From Cutaneotrichosporon cavernicola (taxonomy: Eukaryota; Basidiomycota; Tremellomycetes; Trichosporonales; Trichosporonaceae): 64,000 nt of DNA. Below the pieces are notes generated by a model that was given only the letters and a program-made list of their open reading frames with translations, did not search any database and had not been told where the DNA came from. Below are positions 34,205 through 45,376 of this stretch, piece by piece. Both the position numbers and the translations under genes were made by a program. Numbering within the stretch: the first letter of the stretch is position 1; each line of letters starts with the position of its first letter. The stretch lies in NCBI RefSeq assembly GCF_030864355.1, contig NC_083393.1, positions 2,852,001 through 2,916,000 on the forward strand, written 5' to 3'.

Positions 34205-35443
34205 ATGTGCATCTATAGAAATGTCCCACGCATCTCTCTCCAAGTCAGCATCAACAACATGCACCCTCGCACACTCAAGGCAACCTTCGCGACGCTCTCG
34301 ACCGCCGCCGCATGGAGCAGGCCCGACGAGGGCGAGCCTCACCAGCGCACATGGATGGCATTCGCCTGGAATGCTACCTTGTGGGAAGACCTCCTTCCCG
34401 TTGTGCAGCAGAACCTTGCCAATGTCGCTGCGGCCATTTCCCAATTCGAGCCAGTAAGCATGCTCGTACGACCGCAGGATAAGTCAAAACTCCAAGGGCT
34501 CATCAAGGGTGCCTCGAACGTAACTCTGGTCGAGGGCGAGTTGGATGACATGTGGATGCGGGACACTGGGCCGATATTCGTCCGCAATGACAGCGGTGTC
34601 GCCGCCGTCAACTTTAACTTTAACGGATGGGGCAACAAGCAGTGGCACGCCGCCGACTCAAAGGTCGCGGCAGAAGTTGCGTCCAGCGCCGGCGTCGAAC
34701 TCCTCAGTACCGAACTCATACTCGAGGGCGGCGCTCTCGAGGTCGATGGTGTTGGTACCGCGATCATCACGGAGAGCTGCTTGCTCAACAACAACCGTAA
34801 CCCCGGGTGGAGCAAGGCGCAGGTGGAGGCCGAGCTCGAGCGCCTCCTCGGCATCACCAAGGTCATCTGGCTCCCTGGAATTGCGGGTAAGGATATTACT
34901 GATGGCCACACCGACTTCTACGCCCGCTTCGTCGGGGAGGGGCATGTCGTCGCTGGCTTCGAACCCGATACCACGAGTTTCGATCATAACGTTACCACCA
35001 CTCACCTCGACATCCTCCGCTCCGCCACGGATGCAAAGGGCCACCCTCTCAACGTGACGGTCCTCAACGCCCCCACAACCGTACGGAGGGAGTATCGTAA
35101 CGACGAGGATTTCGCGGCCGGCTACATCAACTTTTACCTGTGCCGGGGAGGCGTCATCGCTCCTCAGTTTGGAGACAGCAAGGCGGATGCTGCTGCACTC
35201 CAGACGCTCCAGGACGCGTTCCCGGACCGCCAGGTCGTGCAGCTCAACATTGACGGTATTGCAGCCGGTGGAGGCGGCATCCACTGTGCCACGCAGCAGG
35301 AGATCGCACGCGATCCGGCTAACCCTCCAGCCGTACCGTCGGCCCAGCCCTCAGCGTTCAAGGAGAGCTCAGGCGTTCGTCGACACGCGCGCAAGTGGCT
35401 CGGCGCTGTTGTTGCAGGTGTCGTTGGCGCGTCAGCTGTGTAG
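34205..35443 (+). CDS. Agmatine deiminase/PAD-family protein
   Basis: An uninterrupted frame encodes 412 residues of the PF04371-type guanidine-modifying family (agmatine deiminase and Porphyromonas-type peptidylarginine deiminase). Conserved motifs are DDMWMRDTGPIFVRN, NFNFNGWGNKQ, ILEGGALEVDG, DGHTDFYARFV, and the catalytic Cys in AAGGGGIHCATQQE. It should hydrolyse agmatine or a related guanidine to the ureido product plus ammonia. At least five N-X-S/T sequons (NATL, NVTL, NDSG, NVTT, NVTV) and a hydrophobic C-terminal tail (WLGAVVAGVVGASAV) suggest a secretory, perhaps GPI-anchored form. The N-terminus is unsettled: the second Met at 34259 may be the real start, and a spliced upstream exon with a better signal peptide is possible. 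Confidence 0.85.
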   Translation: MCIYRNVPRISLQVSINNMHPRTLKATFATLSTAAAWSRPDEGEPHQRTWMAFAWNATLWEDLLPVVQQNLANVAAAISQFEPVSMLVRPQDKSKLQGLIKGASNVTLVEGELDDMWMRDTGPIFVRNDSGVAAVNFNFNGWGNKQWHAADSKVAAEVASSAGVELLSTELILEGGALEVDGVGTAIITESCLLNNNRNPGWSKAQVEAELERLLGITKVIWLPGIAGKDITDGHTDFYARFVGEGHVVAGFEPDTTSFDHNVTTTHLDILRSATDAKGHPLNVTVLNAPTTVRREYRNDEDFAAGYINFYLCRGGVIAPQFGDSKADAAALQTLQDAFPDRQVVQLNIDGIAAGGGGIHCATQQEIARDPANPPAVPSAQPSAFKESSGVRRHARKWLGAVVAGVVGASAV

Positions 35444-36878
35444 CGAAGCGCGTTGCGGGGGAAAGGTATTGGGTCGATAGTTGGTTCTTAGAGGACGACT
35501 GGGGTGCTGCTGGCCTGACATTCCAACAGTGGTGCGAGATGGCCGCCCAGCGCCACAGGAATCAGGGTGATCCCCCTCGCGTCCAGCATCTAACCGCACT
35601 CCTTCTGCCCTCTACATAGGCCGTGGCGCGTCCCACACTATGTAACTGTCTTCTCCCTGACTCGCCCTCAGTCTAACAGAATAGCAGTGGTATGTAGAGC
35701 AACACAGGGCGTGGGATGGTTGCGGGGTAGTCTGCTGCTCTGTGCAGAAGTGGTAGAGCAGAAGCACAAGAGGAAATGGCCCCAGTCCGGTAAAACGAAG
35801 AGTTCCAACCGGTGAAGCTGAAGGGGAGAAGAGGAGAACAGAGATACTCCTTTCAAAGCGGTAGAGCGCTCGGGAAAAAACGCTAGATAACGAGTCCAAG
35901 CGCTAGTCTGGCAAGAGTGGGGTAGCCGATGATTTTGAGACCATCCCGCTTTGTTTTTCAGGTGTCCTTTGCGGACTAGGCCGCCGGTTTGAAGAACCCA
36001 TATGGTATTCAGAATGCCACGAGGTTGAAGAACAGTGTGCATGTGATGGGCTTGTGGCAGCTTGACACGTTGGCAGAGACCTAGATAAAAGACTGTGTCA
36101 TCCCTTATATTGAACGGCATGTGCCTGAGATGTGGAGTATTTGTGTATCGGCTACTTGGCCCTCTACCTCCACATGTCTCGGATTCTAAACCGGGCCCGC
36201 TCAACCTGATGAGACCCAAAACGCCTTTTCGATTTTGCTTCCGTTATTCACAAGTGAGACTCTTTCAAAGGGAATGACCAATCAGAGATAAGGGCTCTTG
36301 CTCGTATCGCGAGAAACCGGTCAAGTCGCGTGGCATTGGAAGGGGGATCACCGGCTACGCCTATGGTGTTGGGATGACATGAGGTGGTCAAGCCAAGGGA
36401 TAAAGGTTATACAGGGCAAGCGGCCAGAGCAGGGTGACTAGGAGATTGAGCCATGAGCCATGAGTGCCATGAGTCATGAGTAATGAGCAAAGGGACCAGT
36501 GGCGGGATGGTAGCATGGACCGCGTGTCGCGACAGGCATAGTCCGGGGCCTCCGCGTTCAACCCGGTTATGGCCAGGGTGCGACCGCAGGAAGATCCAGA
36601 TGTGAGACCTGGGAGAGAGGGTTAGAGAACTAAGGCTATAGCGGCGGGTGAGAAAGAGGCCGGAAACGGAGGCCGATGATGTGAATGCAATTCATCACAA
36701 CGACACACTCTGTTCCAAGTACCTACTAGGTACTCTATAGTCTACTGTACAATACTCCATCTCTCAGTCTCTCAATCCAACATACACATTGACGCCCACT
36801 TCTTTCCCTTCAAAAGTGACCTTCCACCTTATTCATACAACCTCTATTGTCCATCACTCACATTCACCTTGCTTCATC
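35444..36878. other. 1.4-kb intergenic region before TF3
   Basis: No gene is recognised. A 183-codon minus-strand frame at 35668-36219 has no motif and ordinary-looking composition; I treat it as chance. The last 200 bp before 36879 are C/T-rich and should be the TF3 leader. Confidence 0.4.
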
Positions 36879-39800
36879 ATGGACAGCGACGATGCAATGG
36901 ACGAGAACGGATTCGACCAGGGCCTCGCTCTCACTGAAGCCAACGAGTCACCTTCCTCTGGCAAAGGTAAGTAAACCGACCCTCTGTTGCATGGTCGAGG
37001 AATGTCTGCTAACAACAGCAACACTCAAGCGGTGTGTATATACTCTTCCCATCCATCGCCACTGGGATGTTTGCTAACATGTAGTGGAGATGCGTGCTTG
37101 GCCTGCCGCCGGCGTCGAATTGTGAGTCCTCCCTCTCCTCCCTTCCCCCCCCCCCCTCCCCCCCAAACGGCCGACCTTATCTCGCTCACACCAGCGCTGC
37201 AATGCCGCTAAGCCCTCCTGTGCGACCTGCGTACGCCTTAAGAAGGAGTGTGTATACGAGACTGGGAAGAGCACATCGCGCATAGCACAGCTCAAGGCTC
37301 GGATCGGTGAGTCTTTGGCAGTCTTTGGCGATATCTCCTCACCTTCCTTCAACTGGCGCGGCTCGCCAACCGTTGCTGACCGGCAGCCGAGCTCGAGTCG
37401 CAGCTCTCCTCTCGCTCTCCCGAACAGACATCCAGCGGCGGGGAGCAGGGCATGCAACCCGGACCTGTTTTGCCTGCAGGAAGGTCTGTTCAACAATCGA
37501 GCCCGGGCCTCCAATCCGGGTCAGGATCCCCCCATGTTCCGACCCATCAGCTCGCCCAGCCGCAGCAGCAACAGCAGCATTCGGAGAACCCCTTCCGGGC
37601 GTCTGGCGGGCCCACAAGCCAGACCATCTCCCCATCGGCGCTCGGATTCTCAGGCCACCGCGTGGATGGAATGTTACCGCTGCCGGCCGAGGGCCACTGG
37701 GCACATGGCTCCCGGCAAACTACGACTACAGCTCGGACCTCACAACCACAGCTACAAGTGCACCACAACCAGTTCTTCCCCGACCAGCGACAGCAGGACG
37801 GACGTCACGAGTCTACGCCGCAACATCACCACCCCCAGCAACATTCTCACCACAATCACCAGTCGCGGCCGGCGACAGCACCGTCTTACCAATCGAATTC
37901 GGCGCCGATGACCTCTGGGCATCATCCGGAGGCGGATACGCTCGGCGCTGTGCTTGGTGCGGCTCCCCGCTCAGGACGGATGCCCTACCCACAGAGTACG
38001 GGCCCGAGGCCACTCGGTGTGCCGGACGAGCACTTTGACTTTGACCTCTCTTTCCTCGATCAGCCTGTCTATGACCTGAGCGCAGCGATGATGACCGCAT
38101 CTATGGCCCAGAACGATCAGATCGACATTGGCGCACTCAATCGCCGGTACCACGGTCTCAGTGCGAGGTCCGAAGTCACCGGAGTGCCAATGAGGTCGCC
38201 AAGAGCAGGAACCCGAGGTACCTCACTACCAGAGACGGCAGCAAGTCCTCTTGGACGGGCGCCGCCTGGAGAGGTTCCGGCCGTCCTCAACAAGATGATG
38301 GGCCAGTTCCTGAAGCAACACCAGCAGCAGAGCGTCTCGTACTTTGAGGAAAACGAGGATGCCGAAATGGAGTTCCTTCCGTCGCTGGGCGACATCGAGA
38401 TCCTCCCGTCACTGCCGCAGGGTCGTGAGCTGATGGGCGGCTGGTTCGACCCTAACGACATCCCACCCGCTGTGCGTGACCATCTGTGAGTTGCGTTGCT
38501 GGTACAAGACCTGACGGCAGCCTGGACCTGTTCTTCTCCAAGACGAATGCTGGGAACCTATTCCACGTTGTTTTCCACTTGCCGCGTCTCTACACGCGCT
38601 TGACTATGCCGCCCAACAAGCGCCCGCACCCGTGCCTCATGTACGCGATGTACTCGTGTGCGGCGCGTCTCTCGTCCCAGCCGGCAATCAAGCAGCTTGA
38701 GGGCCAGTTCTACAGCATCGCCGAGAAGCAGATCCGGTTGGCCATCAAGAACCACGACCGCCTCCTCGACGTCGTGCGTGCCATGGCGCTGCTTGTGTCG
38801 TACCTCTTCTCCAAGGAACAGTACTCTCTCGGCTACCACATGACTGGGACAGCCGTACGACTCGCCATCTCGTGTGGCCTTGACCGCATCCCAACGTCCG
38901 TGTGGTCACCCCAACCACCATTCAACGCGGCTATTCACTGCACATTACGCATGGGAGGGTATGCCCTTCCTCCACCAGAGGACCCGATCGACTTGGCGGA
39001 ACGCATCTACGCCTTGTAAGCCGTGCAATGCGAAGGTTGCTAACATTCAGCTGGGCTGTGTATGAAACCGACCTCTGCACAGCTGTGGCGTATCTCTGGC
39101 ACCCTGGTTTTCCGATCGATGAGATCCGCACCCCACTCCCACGGCCCATGATCGAGTACGAGCTGGGCATTGTGTCGGAGAAGGACGATATTCCAATCAG
39201 CTCCGTGTTCGACGCCACGCCTTATCCGTACAGCTCGGACACGTCTTTCATGGTTCTCCGCATCAAGGCTGTCACATTCCTCTCAAGAGTTCTCAAGTTA
39301 CGGCAAGATAAGCCCGAGTTAGAGCAGCCGCAGGTGGCACCTGCAACGCCGGAACCGCACGGGTGCTCGTACCCGGGCTCACCGTTCCCTGCTCACATCA
39401 CCCACCCTAAGGGCTTTGCCAGCCTCAAGGCGGGCATGGACAGATTCATCGCCTCGCTTCCTGAGCAGATGCAACCCCCATGGCAGTGGGACTCGGAGGA
39501 TGACAGCGACTTGGGCCTGCCGCGTGTGCAGATGGGCCGCGACACCTCGATCCTTCACTTCCTTATCGGCAACGCGTACATGCAATTGTGGAACGTGCGC
39601 GCCTTGGACGCCGAAAACACTATCGCTATCCTTATCGCGCGCCGCCTCGTCAATGTCATGTACCTCTTCCAGACGGATCCCTTGAGCACAGGCTACGACA
39701 TCTTCATGATCACCATCTGGAACGAAGTGGCCATGATTCTGCTCCGCGAAGCCAAGCGCCTGCAGTATGTTGGCGACGCCAAGAAGGCTGCGCTCATCGA

Positions 39801-40107
39801 CGCCGACCTGGATGTCGCCATCACTGCGCTCAAGAAGTGGGGCGACGTCGATCTCGCCAACGAGCACGATGGTGCCGATATTGCCGCGATGAACGGCAAG
39901 ATGCTCGATCAACTGCGCGCGATGAGCGAGCAGGACTGGGCTGAGTCGATCGCCGAGAGCCAGCGGCGGTACGGCGGAGGCGGGCCAGGAAGCCCCGGGG
40001 TAACTCCTGTGTCCATGGCTGGGTTGGCAGACATGGTATGTCCCGAACTGGCCAGTTCGGGTGCAGGACTAGCTGCTGCGCAGTTAAACTCGACTGGGCT
40101 CTATTAG
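36879..40107 (+). CDS. Zn2Cys6 transcription factor (TF3)
   Basis: Seven exons (36879-36966, 37019-37031, 37085-37121, 37195-37306, 37387-38485, 38521-39015, 39051-40107) give 966 residues. The zinc cluster (TLKRGDACLACRRRRIRC, then CATCVRLKKECVYE) is assembled from three exons, one only 13 nt long. A coiled dimerisation-like segment follows (SRIAQLKARIAELESQL), then a Gln/His/Pro-rich stretch. The Fungal_trans domain (exons 6-7) has FFSKTNAGNLFHVVFHLPRLY, HMTGTAVRLAISCGLDRIP and FWAVYETDLC. The fold and order resemble Cat8/FacB-like and other large zinc-cluster activators, but I cannot name it. It stands between an agmatine-deiminase-like gene and allantoinase. Introns are 35-80 nt; the third holds a long C run. 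Confidence 0.88.
37145..37164 (+). repeat. C-rich homopolymer in TF3 intron
   Basis: Twelve C, one T, then seven C in the third TF3 intron, ahead of its branch site. Length errors are likely here in sequencing, but the run is intronic and cannot shift the frame. Confidence 0.85.
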
Positions 40108-40260
40108 TATGTCAAATTGTTTGTAACATGCAGTATTGTGTATCACTTCTGCTGCACTACCAATATCTAATCACGGTGGGTATCCAGCAAGGGGTGACTG
40201 CCGACTCGCTTCCACACTGCTGCGTTTTTGCCTAAGGAATTACTGATGGCCGCTGACCCG

Positions 40261-42196
40261 TTACAGCTGGAACTGGCCCGACTTGTTGTGGATGACACCC
40301 TCGCTGAAGTCGAAGACCTTGTGGCCGCGGAGATAAGTCTGCTCGACGCGGCCGCGGACGGTCTTGCCGAGGTAGGGCGAGACCTTGTTGCGGAAGAGGA
40401 GGTGGTCCTTTGTGATGACCTCTGTGGCCTCTGGGTCAAAGATGACAAAGTCGGCATCGCAGCCCTCCTTGAGCTCGCCCTTGATGCCCTCGAGGCCGAC
40501 CTGGCGGGCTTGGTTAATGCCGAGCCACTCGACGATGCGCGGAACGCCAACATCAAGTTCGGTGTTGAGGAGCTGGAGGCCGAGGCCGAGCGACGACACG
40601 CCTCCCCAAGCAGACATGAATCCTCCCTTTTTAAGTTCGGGCGTGCATGGCGAGTGGTCGGACACCACGTACTGGATCTCGCCGTGCTTGAGTGCCTTGA
40701 TGAGTTCGCGGCGGTTCTTAGCGTCGCGAATAGGCGGGCAGCACTTGTACTGTGCCGCGTCGCGGGGTACGTCCTCGGCCTCGAGGCAGAGGTAGTGGAA
40801 GCAAGTCTCAACGGTGAGGTTCTTGACTGGGGCACCGCCGTCTGTACCGGCCCGTGCGGCGCGGAGCGCCGGTAAGGCGCTAGCGGCCGAGAGGTGGACG
40901 ATGTGGAAGCGCAGATTGGGGTAAGCGCGGCAGATACGGAGGACGAGTTGGAGCGCATCCTCCTCCATCTTGGGCGGGCGGGTAGCCAGCCACGCAGCAT
41001 ACTCGCCCCCCGCGGCGAGGTATGAGCCTGCAAACACGGCGCCGACGACTGGAATAACGAGCGGTGCAAGGTTACGCGTCTGCTCCATGCCGAAGAAGTA
41101 GGCTCCGAGAGCAATACCGAGCGCGGGCCCAGCCGTGAGTGCCATGGCGATCTGGTTTGGGCCGGGCCCCCCGTCGACCTCGAAGTGCCTCGGCTTCCAT
41201 GGCGAGAGGTAGGTAGCGAGTGTGACGCTGAGGAAACCGGCGATGCCAGTAGCGACTTTGCCCAGCATCTCCTGGCCCGTATTGCGGGCATGCATAATTG
41301 TCCCGAGGGCCACAACCAGACCAATACTCAATGCGCTTCCCCAGCTCGTTGGGACGAGGTGGCTCGTATCGCTGTGTCCGTGGGGATCGAGTTCGGCATG
41401 AAACATGACCAGTGCGTTCGTGTCTTTAAGCGCGTCGCATGCGTCGCGGATGTCCTGCTCGCTGACGTGAGGGAACTCGTCAACGCCAGAGTTGAGGAGG
41501 AAACACTTGAAGCCCTTCACGCCGGCTTTGACCAGCGGAGCTAGGTCTGGCGCATTACCAGGGATGATGCCACCCCAGAAACCAGTGTCACAGGCAATGC
41601 CCGCATCCTCTGCCGCCGCTTGTTTCTCCTCCAAATTGGCCACTGTGGTCGTAGGCGGGATAGAGTTGAGCGGCATGTCGACGAGCGTCGTTACACCGCC
41701 TGAGACTGCCGCTTGAGTGCCCGTTGCGAAACCCTCCCATTGAGTGCGGCCGGGCTGGTTGAGGTGGACGTGGGTGCTGATGTCAGCCAGAGGCGAGCGG
41801 GGTTTGTGTGGGAGTCACACATTTGAGATGCGACGGGCCCGAGCCGGATAAAGAGTCCTGGATAACGGTTGTCGTTCGACTGGCATCTACATCACAGGCC
41901 TTGTGGCCATGCGTCAATGTCGCGGCGACTAGCACTTCCGCACCGAGACACAGAGTAGAAGCCACGACGATCCAAAGTCCACCACACACCCACCCTAAAC
42001 AAACTCACTCGATCAGACCTGGCAGTAACACCTTGCCCTTGGGTACGCGGATAACCTCGGCACCCGGCGCGGGCTCGAGTGACGAGCGGACGGCTACGAT
42101 GCGGCCATCGGCAATGTCGATCGCGACGGCGGAGTAGTCGAGGCGGCCGGGGAGCACTGCCTGCTCTGCAATGACAGTGGTGGTCGGCTTGGACAT
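40261..42196 (-). CDS. DAL1: Allantoinase with hydrophobic insert
   Basis: Exons 42196-42009 and 41776-40261 give 567 residues. Allantoinase hydrolyses allantoin to allantoate in purine breakdown. The amidohydrolase motifs are all present: DTHVHLNQPG, GVKGFKCFLLNSG with the lysine expected to be carbamylated, FHAELDP, HIVHLSAASALP, YVVSDHSPCTPELK, and FVIFDPEATEVITKDHL. Usual fungal length is about 460, so it is some 100 residues too long. The excess is one block, residues about 202-320 (41005-41361), between FHAELDP...DTS and EYAAWLATRPP, which are close together in normal enzymes. The block is open, GC3-rich and strongly hydrophobic. The only intron, 232 nt, splits L-I-D before THVHL. Confidence 0.9.
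41005..41361 (-). other. Hydrophobic insert within allantoinase
   Basis: About 119 codons with no counterpart in ordinary allantoinases. Hydrophobic stretches include ALSIGLVVALGTIMHA, GKVATGIAGFLSVTLATYL, IAMALTAGPALGIALGAYFF and APLVIPVVGAVFAGSYLAAG, separated by short polar loops, so three or four membrane helices could form. Codon use matches the flanking coding DNA. I do not recognise the family. Confidence 0.8.
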
Positions 42197-42994
42197 GTTT
42201 AGTGAGGAGGAGAAGAAAAGTGGGGACGCGACGTGTCGGCGCAGCAAGCCACAAGTTAAGTGCGATCTGAACGGAGCAAATGGTAGTGGTGGGCAGTGGC
42301 GGGAGTGGCAGTGGAGAGTGGAGGCGGGGTAGGGTACTGTCTGTCATGTCAATGCGGGGAGCCGTGCCGTTGGCTATTCTGAACATGAGAATAGCCAAAT
42401 AACCAAATACCCATATTGCCGTATAGTATAGCCAACACGTGCCTGGGCAGAGGTGATCGACAATCCCATGTGGTAGATAGGCTTGTCAAAATGTGCAAAG
42501 TCAAAGCCTCAAGCCTGACCTGGTAGGCTCGCGGATTGATAAGGGGGAGGATTATATAAATAATTGATCGAAAAGACCGAGAACGTTCCGTGTCGGGTTT
42601 ATGGGAGTTTATAGAGATTTGTATGACACGGGTGCTCAGAGACCTTGCTTTTATTAGGAAGGATACATTCACCAGAATAGGGGTAACGGAAGGAGAGGCA
42701 CGAGGGATTCTCCGGCCTCCGGTGAACGAGTCACCTTTGGTGGACCATAAGGGCATAAAGTGAGGGTCCGGCAGTTTCCGGGTGAGGTGGATCGGGTGGA
42801 TGCTGGATTCTAGCTATGGCGTTATGCCTCACGTCTCGGGTGTGTGTCCATGGTAGTGTACCGCCGGCTGTCAAAGCCAACGTCACACCCCCCACCCACT
42901 CTGATTGGCCCCACGGGCGCTATTCACGCAGCCCACCGCTTACATACATAGTCGCTTGTCCCCACCACATCTCTCCTCCAAAAAACCCATCACC
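42197..42994. promoter_or_regulatory. divergent intergenic region, DAL1/MDH1
   Basis: About 800 bp between the starts of allantoinase (minus) and malate dehydrogenase (plus). It contains no gene that I can support. The 90 bp before the MDH1 start are C/T- and C/A-rich. Confidence 0.4.
42538..42543 (+). promoter_or_regulatory. GATAAG box upstream of allantoinase
   Basis: GATAAG stands about 340 bp before the allantoinase start. Fungal nitrogen-catabolite GATA factors bind this core and control purine-use genes. A single 6-bp match is weak evidence. Confidence 0.25.
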
Positions 42995-44414
42995 ATGTTC
43001 GCTCTCCGTGCTGCCTCCAAGTCTACCCTCGTTCGCGGCTTCGCCTCGTCGGCTCGCGTCGACTACAAGGCTGTCGTTCTCGGCGCGGGAGGCGGGATTG
43101 GTGCGTTCACTCGATTCTGGCGTTGTTTTGAGTAGTTGTGATAGTCGGAACGGTGTCGGAGGAGGTGGACGTGGAGGTGGTGGGGTGGTGTTTTTGGTGT
43201 GGCACCGTTTTCGGTCTGCCTCCACCTCACTCTCAGCGCCTTCCCTGCGCCTCCTGCTCCTCTGGCTGCTCCGCTACCCGCTACTCGAGCTCGTCGCATT
43301 GTTTTAGCTCATCGCTAACCCCCCAGGCCAGCCGCTCTCGCTCCTCATGAAGGAGAACCCCAAGGTGACCGAGCTCGCCCTCTACGATGTCCGTGGTGCC
43401 CCCGGTGTTGCCGCCGATGTCTCGCACATCAACACCAACTCCAAGGTGACTGGCCACGCCGCTGACGAGTGAGTTTTACGCGTGCGATGGCAATGCCAGG
43501 ATGCCAGAAGGTTGGATGAAAGCCGGGTGAAAACCCGGCCGAAGATGCCGATCTCGCACCCTGTCAAAATAGGCCTCTGCGTCATCGGCGATACTTCCGA
43601 CTATGCCTTGCCGGGATACTAGTTTTCGCAAGCGCTGACCCGTAGCATCGCCGGTGCGCTCAAGGGTGCCGACGTCGTCATCATCCCCGCTGGTGTTCCC
43701 CGCAAGCCCGGCATGACCCGTGACGACCTGTTCAACACCAACGCCGGCATTGTCGCTACCCTCGCCGACGCCGTTGCCAAGAACTGCCCCAAGGCGCTCG
43801 TTGGCATCATCTCCAACCCCGTCAACTCGACCGTCCCCATCTTCGCCGAGGTCCTCAAGAAGAACGGCGTCTACGACCCCAAGCGCCTCTTTGGTGTCAC
43901 CACCCTTGACGTCGTCCGTGCCTCGCGCTTCGTTTCCGAGATCAAGGGCAACAACCCCAAGGACGTCCAGGTGACCGTTGTCGGTGGCCACTCGGGCCCC
44001 ACCATCGTCCCGCTCCTCTCGCAGACCGCTTCGTCGGCCGACATCAAGGGCGAGACCTACGACAAGCTCGTCCACCGCATCCAGTTTGGCGGTGACGAGG
44101 TCGTCAAGGCCAAGGACGGTGCCGGTTCGGCTACCCTCTCGATGGCTTACGCCGGTGCCCGCTTCGCCGGCGCCCTCCTCCGTGGCCTCGACGGCGAGGC
44201 TGGCGTTATCGAGCCCACTTTCGTCGAGTCGCCCCTCTTCGCTGGTGAGGGCATCGTCTACTTCTCGTCCAACGTCGAGCTCGGCCCCGAGGGTGTCAAG
44301 ACCATCCACCCTCTCGGCAAGCTCACCGCTGAGGAGGAGACTCTCCTCAAGGCCTGCATCCCCGAGCTCAAGAAGAACATTGACAAGGGTGTCGCCTTTG
44401 TCGCCTCGTCCTAA
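42995..44414 (+). CDS. MDH1: Mitochondrial malate dehydrogenase
   Basis: Exons 42995-43100, 43327-43468 and 43646-44414 give 338 residues. It converts malate and oxaloacetate with NAD in the matrix. The N-terminus is a presequence ([20 protein letters not shown]). The Rossmann loop reads [15 protein letters not shown], the substrate loop [13 protein letters not shown] with its two Arg, then [22 protein letters not shown], and the catalytic His in [15 protein letters not shown]. Codons are almost all C-ended, the strongest bias in the window, as expected for a highly expressed gene. Introns of 226 and 177 nt are long for this genome; the first splits the glycine-rich loop. Confidence 0.97.
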
Positions 44415-45279
44415 GCTTGTAGTCATGGGAGCGTAGATGCATGTGTAGGCAGCAAGCGGAACGTGCAGCGCAACCAAGAGGTCAACCAGTCTGGTAAGCA
44501 CTGTAACTCGAGCTATCGCTATCGACGGGGCGAGAGGAAGAGGCTTAAGGACCACTAACCAATGCCACTGACAACTCACCATTTACATTGACCGCCAGCC
44601 TGACGACCATGGTGGGTTGGGTTACGTGCGAGGTGACTGCGTGCGAGGCCAATTGGCAGGAGATGGTGACAGCCAGTCATCTCTCTTCACCCATTCCTCC
44701 TCACCCTCTTGTGCGCGTCACCGCCGTCACTTCTCTCAGCCCCCACTTTCTCTAGTGCGTCTCGGAAACTTTTGTCACTAAGAGGGTGAGTGGAACTCGC
44801 AAAGTCAAGGCGGTTCACTTGGTTCCCGTGCAACTGGGTAGCAAGTGAGGATTTGCACGCTCCTCGTCCACGCGACGGGTCGCGCGCTTACGCTGGAGGA
44901 TAGCCGGGAGAAGGTAACCGTATCCTCCTGTCTTCGCCCAATCCTCTTGAACCCCTCATCTCGTCTAACTCCGACTCATCGCCCTGTACACTGGCCCACA
45001 ATCGTCGTTTCGTGCACCATCTAACCCCGTTACCCCACTACATGTTCGCTTATGCGATGCTCTCCTTCCCCGCCACACCCGGAGCAGTCTGGTGCATTCG
45101 CCAAGATGGGCCGGGGTTGGAACCCGGAGAGGGGGAATGATCGCTAACCATCACTGGGAGGGGCCCAGACGGAGCCCCAAACGGAGTGTGGATGCCCGAC
45201 CTCGCAAAAGTTTTTCGGTGCAATGGAACTCACAAGTTCGAGCCAAAAGAACAGTATTGCCGTCACAGCAACTACCTGC
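44415..45279. other. Intergenic, no gene seen
   Basis: 865 bp between the MDH1 stop and the first tRNA-Ser gene. No coding frame with motif support was found. A GC-rich self-complementary element at 45101-45125 resembles a T-arm but belongs to no tRNA that I can fold. Confidence 0.4.
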
Positions 45280-45376
45280 CGACGAAGACATGATTCGAAC
45301 ATGCGCTCCCGAAGGAAGTTGATCGCTGTCCCAGGGACATTCGAGTCAACCGCGTTAACCACTCCGCCACTTCGCC
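45280..45376 (-). tRNA. tRNA-Ser (CGA), intron-containing
   Basis: On the minus strand the acceptor stem GGCGAAG pairs with CTTCGTC, the D stem is GCG/CGC, the anticodon stem GTTGA/TCAAC, the T arm GCATG-TTCGAAT-CATGT, and there is a long variable arm as in class II tRNAs. Anticodon CGA is at 45341-45343. A 16-nt intron (45324-45339) sits one base after the anticodon. The length without intron is 81 nt. A TTTT tract follows 31 nt downstream. Confidence 0.92.

Noticed and set aside
35668..36219. 183-codon minus-strand frame
   Set aside because: Composition and codon use are unlike the real genes nearby and nothing in it is recognisable.
41028..41327. A 300-nt intron inside the allantoinase
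   Set aside because: There are possible GT and AG ends in the same phase, but the donor is weak, no branch motif is near the acceptor, and the sequence has coding codon use.
43476..44582. 368-codon open frame antisense to MDH1
   Set aside because: It mirrors the extreme C-ended codon bias of MDH1, which removes stops on the other strand. Its translation is repetitive (Glu/Gly/Asp/Val) and has no motif.
45101..45125. T-arm-like hairpin, possible tRNA
   Set aside because: The stem CCGGG/CCCGG is perfect, but the loop departs from TTCRANY and no matching acceptor or anticodon arm is found on either strand.
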